Positions 60,458 to 64,000 of a stretch of 64,000 nt of DNA are shown here, in pieces. The position numbers and the translations under genes were made by a program. Source of the DNA: Lawsonibacter faecis (GTDB lineage Bacteria > Bacillota > Clostridia > Oscillospirales > Oscillospiraceae); NCBI RefSeq assembly GCF_014287675.1, contig NZ_JACOPQ010000014.1, positions 1-64,000 of the forward strand. Direction: 5' to 3'. Each line of letters opens with the position of its first letter. Position 1 is the first letter of the stretch. The notes beneath the pieces are model-generated. The model was not told the origin of the DNA and did not search any database. It saw nothing but the letters and a program-made list of their open reading frames with translations.

Positions 60458-62314
60458 TTACTCCAGCTCAAACTGCCCCGTATAGAGCTGATAATACCGT
60501 CCCCTCTGCTCCAGCAGCGCCTCGTGATCCCCCCGCTCGATGACCCGGCCCTGCTCAAGCACCAGAATGGCCTTGGCATTGCGGACCGTGGAGAGCCTGT
60601 GGGCGATGACGAAGACGGTCCGCCCGTCCATCAGGCCGTCCATACCCTTTTCGATGAGCTTCTCCGTCCGGGTATCCACGCTGCTGGTGGCCTCGTCCAG
60701 CACCAGCACCGGCGGCCGCGCCACGGCGGCCCGCGCGATGGCCAGCAGCTGCCTCTGTCCCTGGGACAGATTGGAGCCGTCGGAGTAGAGCATGGTATCG
60801 TACCCGTCGGGCAGGCGGCGGATGAAGGAGTCGGCGTTGGCCAGCCCGGCAGCAGCCCGGATGTCCTCGTCGGTGGCGTTCAGCCGCCCGTAGCGGATAT
60901 TGTCCGCGATGGTCCCGGTGAAGAGGTGGGTGTCCTGGATGACCATGGACATGCTCCGACGCAGCGCGTCCTTCTTAATATCCTTCACATCGATGCCGTC
61001 ATAGGTGATGGTGCCGTCGGTCAGCTCGTAGAAGCGGTTGATGAGGTTGATGATGGTGGTCTTCCCCGCGCCGGTGGAGCCCACGAAGGCGATCTTCTGT
61101 CCGGGCTTGGCGAAGAGATCGATACCGTGGAGAATGGTCTTCTCCGGGCTATACCCGAAAACCACGTTTTGGAAGCGCACATCCCCCTTCAGGGGAACCA
61201 GTGACGTGCTCCCGTCCGGCTGCGGTACCTTCCAGGCGAACTTCCCGGTGTACTCCCCGCACTCCCGCAGGCCGTCCGCGCTCTCCTCCACCCTGCATAG
61301 GGTGATGCTCCCCTCGTCCGTCTCCGGCTCCTCGTCCATCATGTCGAAGATGCGCTCCGCGCCGGAGAGGGCCGCCAGCAGAAAGTTCACCTGGTTGGTG
61401 AACTGGTTCATCGGCATGGCGCTCTGGCGGACGTAGACCAGATAGGCGGACAGCCCGCCCAAATCCATCAGGCCCGAGAGGACGAACAGCCCGCCCACGC
61501 AGGCGGAGACCGCGTAGTTGAAGTAAGAGAGGCTCACGATGGTGGGCACCGTCATGCCCGAGTAGGTCATGGCCTTGGTGGCCGCCCTGCGGAGGTTCTC
61601 GTTGCGCGCGCAGAACTCGTCATAGTCCTGGGGCTCGTGGTTAAAGACCTTTTCCACCTTCGCCCCGGTGACCATCTCCTCGATGAAGCCGTTCAGGTTC
61701 CCCAGCCGGGCCTGCTGCTCGTTGTAGTACTTCCGGCTGCGCCTGCCGTTCCACTGGATGAAGAGGGCCATGGCCGCCAGGAAGAAGATGACGATGAGGG
61801 ACAGCCGGATATTGAGCACCAGCAGCATGGCAATGGTGCCCACGATCATGATGCCGCTTTGAATAATCATGGCGAAGGAGTTGTTGAGCGCGTCGTTGAG
61901 GGTGTCCACGTCGTTGGTGAAGCGGCTCATCAGCTCGCCATGAGTGTGGGCGTCGAAGTATTTGAGGGGCAGGGTCTGCACATGGGCGAAGAGGTCGGCG
62001 CGGATCTCAGCCACCACCTTCTGGGCGGTGTGCGCCATGAGCTGGTTATAGCCCCAGGTGGCCAGCACCCCCGCCAGGTACATGCCGCCCATGCCCAGCA
62101 GCATCACCAGCAGCCCGCCCACGTCGCCGGGCAGGATGTAATTGTTGATGGCGGGCTTCAGGAGGTAGGTGCCCATGATGTTGGCCCCGCTGCCGATAAA
62201 GACCAGCACCGCCACGATGCCCAGGGCCAGCTTGTGCCGCCCCAGGTAGCCCATGAGCTGCCGGAGGGTCTTTTTCGTATTCTTGGGCCGCTTGTAGGTC
62301 ATTGCTTTCGGCAT
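60458..62314 (-). CDS. ABC exporter half-transporter, consensus ATPase subunit
   Basis: This is a 618-aa membrane protein with six transmembrane helices (~1-330) fused to an ATPase domain. Walker A is VGSTGAGKTT, signature LSQGQRQLLAIARA, and Walker B with the catalytic Glu VLVLDEATSSVD. An extra segment of about 40 residues (RVEESADGLRECGEYTGKF...) lies between membrane and ATPase domains. It pairs with the upstream gene, whose site is degenerate, to form a BmrCD/TM287-288-type heterodimeric multidrug exporter. ATG follows AGGAGG. Confidence 0.93.
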   Translation of the reverse strand: MPKAMTYKRPKNTKKTLRQLMGYLGRHKLALGIVAVLVFIGSGANIMGTYLLKPAINNYILPGDVGGLLVMLLGMGGMYLAGVLATWGYNQLMAHTAQKVVAEIRADLFAHVQTLPLKYFDAHTHGELMSRFTNDVDTLNDALNNSFAMIIQSGIMIVGTIAMLLVLNIRLSLIVIFFLAAMALFIQWNGRRSRKYYNEQQARLGNLNGFIEEMVTGAKVEKVFNHEPQDYDEFCARNENLRRAATKAMTYSGMTVPTIVSLSYFNYAVSACVGGLFVLSGLMDLGGLSAYLVYVRQSAMPMNQFTNQVNFLLAALSGAERIFDMMDEEPETDEGSITLCRVEESADGLRECGEYTGKFAWKVPQPDGSTSLVPLKGDVRFQNVVFGYSPEKTILHGIDLFAKPGQKIAFVGSTGAGKTTIINLINRFYELTDGTITYDGIDVKDIKKDALRRSMSMVIQDTHLFTGTIADNIRYGRLNATDEDIRAAAGLANADSFIRRLPDGYDTMLYSDGSNLSQGQRQLLAIARAAVARPPVLVLDEATSSVDTRTEKLIEKGMDGLMDGRTVFVIAHRLSTVRNAKAILVLEQGRVIERGDHEALLEQRGRYYQLYTGQFELE

Positions 62315-62401
62315 AAGAGTGCCTCCTAGCTTGGCAGAATTTCCGCCGCGGGCGGAAAGAAAATCAAGTCAATTTCCAGTATGGATTGAATACCCACGGA
62401 A

Positions 62402-64000
62402 TTACTCCAGCGCCCCCTTCTGCTGGGACTCGTAGAGGCCGCGGTAAAAATCGTTGGTCTTCAGAAGCTCGTCGTGAGTCCCCACCGCGTCGATCTTCCC
62501 GTCCTCCAGAATGATGATCTGGTCCGCGTCCTGGACGGAGGTCACCCGCTGGGCGATGATAATCTTCGTGGTGCCGGGCAGGCCCCGGGCCAGCCCCTGA
62601 CGGATTTTGCCCTCGGTGGCAGTATCCACGGCGGAGGTGGAGTCGTCCAGAATCAGCACCTTGGGCGCCTTCAGGACGGCCCGGGCGATGCACAGCCGCT
62701 GCTTCTGCCCGCCGGAGACGTTCACGCCCCCCTGGCCAAGCTCGGTGTCATACCCGTTCTGGAGTCTGTCAATGAACTCGTCCACGCAGGCGATGGCGCA
62801 GGCGGCCTCAATCTCCTCGTCGGTGGCGTCCTCCTTGCCCCAGCGCAGGTTCTCCTTCACCGTGCCGGAAAAGAGGGTGTTCTTCTGCAGGACCATGGCG
62901 ATGGCGTCCCGCAGATGGCGCAGGGGGTACTCCTTCACGTTCCGCCCGTCCACATACACCGCGCCCCCGGTCACGTCGTAGAGCCTGGGGATGAGCTGCA
63001 CCAGGGTGGACTTGGCCGCGCCGGTCTGGCCCAGGATGCCCACCGTCTGCCCGGCTCTGATGTGGAAGGATACATCGCTGAGCACATCCTCTTTTCCGTC
63101 CGCCTTGTACTTGAAGGACACATGGTCGAATACGATGTCCCCGGCAGCCACCTCGGCGCCGGGGTCGGTGACCCCCTCCTCCTCGGTGACGTCGATCTTT
63201 TCATCCAGCACCTCCACAATGCGCTTGCAGGAGGCCAGGGAGCGGGTGAGCATCAAAAACACGGCGGAGATCATCATCAGGGAGTTGAGCACCTGGAGCA
63301 CGTAGCTTAAAAAGCCGGTGAGCGCCCCCACCTCCATGCCGCCCACCATGGTCAGCTTCCCGCCGAACCAGAGGATGGCGACGATGGTGGCGTACATCAC
63401 AAGCTGCATGGCCGGCATATTGAGGGCGGCCAGCCGGAAGGCCTTCTCCGCGGTGGACTGGAGATTGGTGTTCACCTCTTTGAATTTCTCGTTTTCATAG
63501 TCCCCCCGGACGTAGGCCTTCACCACCCGGATGGCGGTCAGATTCTCCTGGATGATGCGGTTGACCATGTCGATGGCGGCCTGCATCTTCCCGTACATAG
63601 GCCGCACCCGGCTCACAATCTGCCACAGGAGGAAGCCCAGCAGCGGCGCGGCCACCACGAATACGATGGCCAGCTTGGCGTTGATGGTGAAGGAGATGAC
63701 CAGCGCCGTGATCATCATCACCGGCGAGCGGACGGCGGGCCGCAGGCCGGTGGCCACCGCGTTCTGGACGGCGGTCACGTCGCTGGTGAGACGGGTCACC
63801 AGCGACGAGGTCTGAAAGCGGTCCGTGTTGGCGAACGAAAAGGCCTGGATCTTTTTGTACTCCTCCCGCCGCAGCTCCGCGCCCAGCCCCTGGCCGCATA
63901 CGGCGGCAAACTTGGCGCTCCCCGCCCCCAAAAACAGGGCGATGACGGCACAAAGGCACATCAGCGCCCCCTGGGTGAAGATGTATCCCGTGTCCCCATT
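62402..64000 (-). CDS. ABC exporter half-transporter, degenerate-site subunit (5' end outside window)
   Basis: 533 codons are visible; the frame stays open to the window edge, so the N-terminus with the first transmembrane helix is missing. Membrane domain then ATPase: Walker A GQTGAAKST, signature VSGGQKQRLCIARA and Walker B LILDDSTSAVD. The catalytic Glu is replaced by Asp, the hallmark of the degenerate subunit in heterodimeric exporters. The partner is the next gene downstream (87 nt). The order, degenerate subunit first, is the usual one. Confidence 0.92.
   Translation of the reverse strand, partial: NGDTGYIFTQGALMCLCAVIALFLGAGSAKFAAVCGQGLGAELRREEYKKIQAFSFANTDRFQTSSLVTRLTSDVTAVQNAVATGLRPAVRSPVMMITALVISFTINAKLAIVFVVAAPLLGFLLWQIVSRVRPMYGKMQAAIDMVNRIIQENLTAIRVVKAYVRGDYENEKFKEVNTNLQSTAEKAFRLAALNMPAMQLVMYATIVAILWFGGKLTMVGGMEVGALTGFLSYVLQVLNSLMMISAVFLMLTRSLASCKRIVEVLDEKIDVTEEEGVTDPGAEVAAGDIVFDHVSFKYKADGKEDVLSDVSFHIRAGQTVGILGQTGAAKSTLVQLIPRLYDVTGGAVYVDGRNVKEYPLRHLRDAIAMVLQKNTLFSGTVKENLRWGKEDATDEEIEAACAIACVDEFIDRLQNGYDTELGQGGVNVSGGQKQRLCIARAVLKAPKVLILDDSTSAVDTATEGKIRQGLARGLPGTTKIIIAQRVTSVQDADQIIILEDGKIDAVGTHDELLKTNDFYRGLYESQQKGALE

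Overview
This 64 kb window comes from a GC-rich, endospore-forming Firmicute, most likely a gut member of the Oscillospiraceae/Oscillospirales. The evidence is a spoIVB-spo0A gene pair, several S-layer-homology (SLH) surface proteins, corrinoid methyltransferase genes with PocR-domain regulators, and high GC apart from one AT-rich island. No rRNA genes or CRISPR array were seen. One tRNA is present (tRNA-Arg, anticodon CCG).

Layout. (1) 0-4.1 kb: a PocR/AraC regulator diverges from a corrinoid protein and a methyltransferase carrying a C-terminal thioredoxin-like CxxC domain. The module is bracketed by an imperfect 75-bp inverted repeat. (2) 4.2-14.3 kb: a LacI regulator diverges from an operon for a BMP-type ABC importer, a cytoplasmic GH3 glycosidase, ribose pyranase (RbsD) and a ribokinase-family kinase. 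A 30-bp near-perfect palindrome and a strong promoter lie in front. (3) 14.6-19.4 kb: a secreted, SLH-anchored double 5'-nucleotidase. Together with region 2 it suggests nucleotide or riboside scavenging. (4) 19.7-26.0 kb: a YheO-type regulator converges on a tight five-gene operon: RidA, MFS carrier, NhaC-type antiporter and two paralogous aminotransferases. (5) 26.4-29.8 kb: a decayed InlB-repeat surface protein gene with at least three frameshifts.

(6) 29.9-47.4 kb: accessory DNA next to tRNA-Arg. An AT-rich block carries a Gabija-like defence pair (OLD-type nuclease plus UvrD-type helicase), a KilA-N protein and a serine-recombinase relative without a catalytic domain. Next comes an extracytoplasmic redox and hydrolase island: two exported tandem-flavodoxin proteins (one SLH-anchored, one a lipoprotein), aldo/keto reductase, iron alcohol dehydrogenase, EFR1-type flavodoxin-ferredoxin and two esterase lipoproteins. 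A divergent LysR gene with a textbook T-N11-A box sits beside it. A second copy of the catalytic-domain-less recombinase gene lies beside the tRNA. Two families of direct repeats fall at the island borders and suggest tandem integration at the tRNA.

(7) 47.5-53.6 kb: a small membrane protein, YaaA, a secreted metallo-beta-lactamase-fold lipoprotein, a rhomboid protease, a ZIP metal transporter, and a second corrinoid protein plus PocR/AraC regulator without a nearby methyltransferase. (8) 54.0-57.9 kb: spoIVB, an IS3-family transposase remnant, spo0A and lrgAB. (9) 57.9-64 kb: an SLH-anchored GHL10 family hydrolase lipoprotein, then a heterodimeric ABC exporter (first subunit cut by the window edge) with a MarR regulator.

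Functional names rest on motifs read by eye; no database search was run. Start codons were chosen from Shine-Dalgarno spacing and differ in many cases from the longest open frame.
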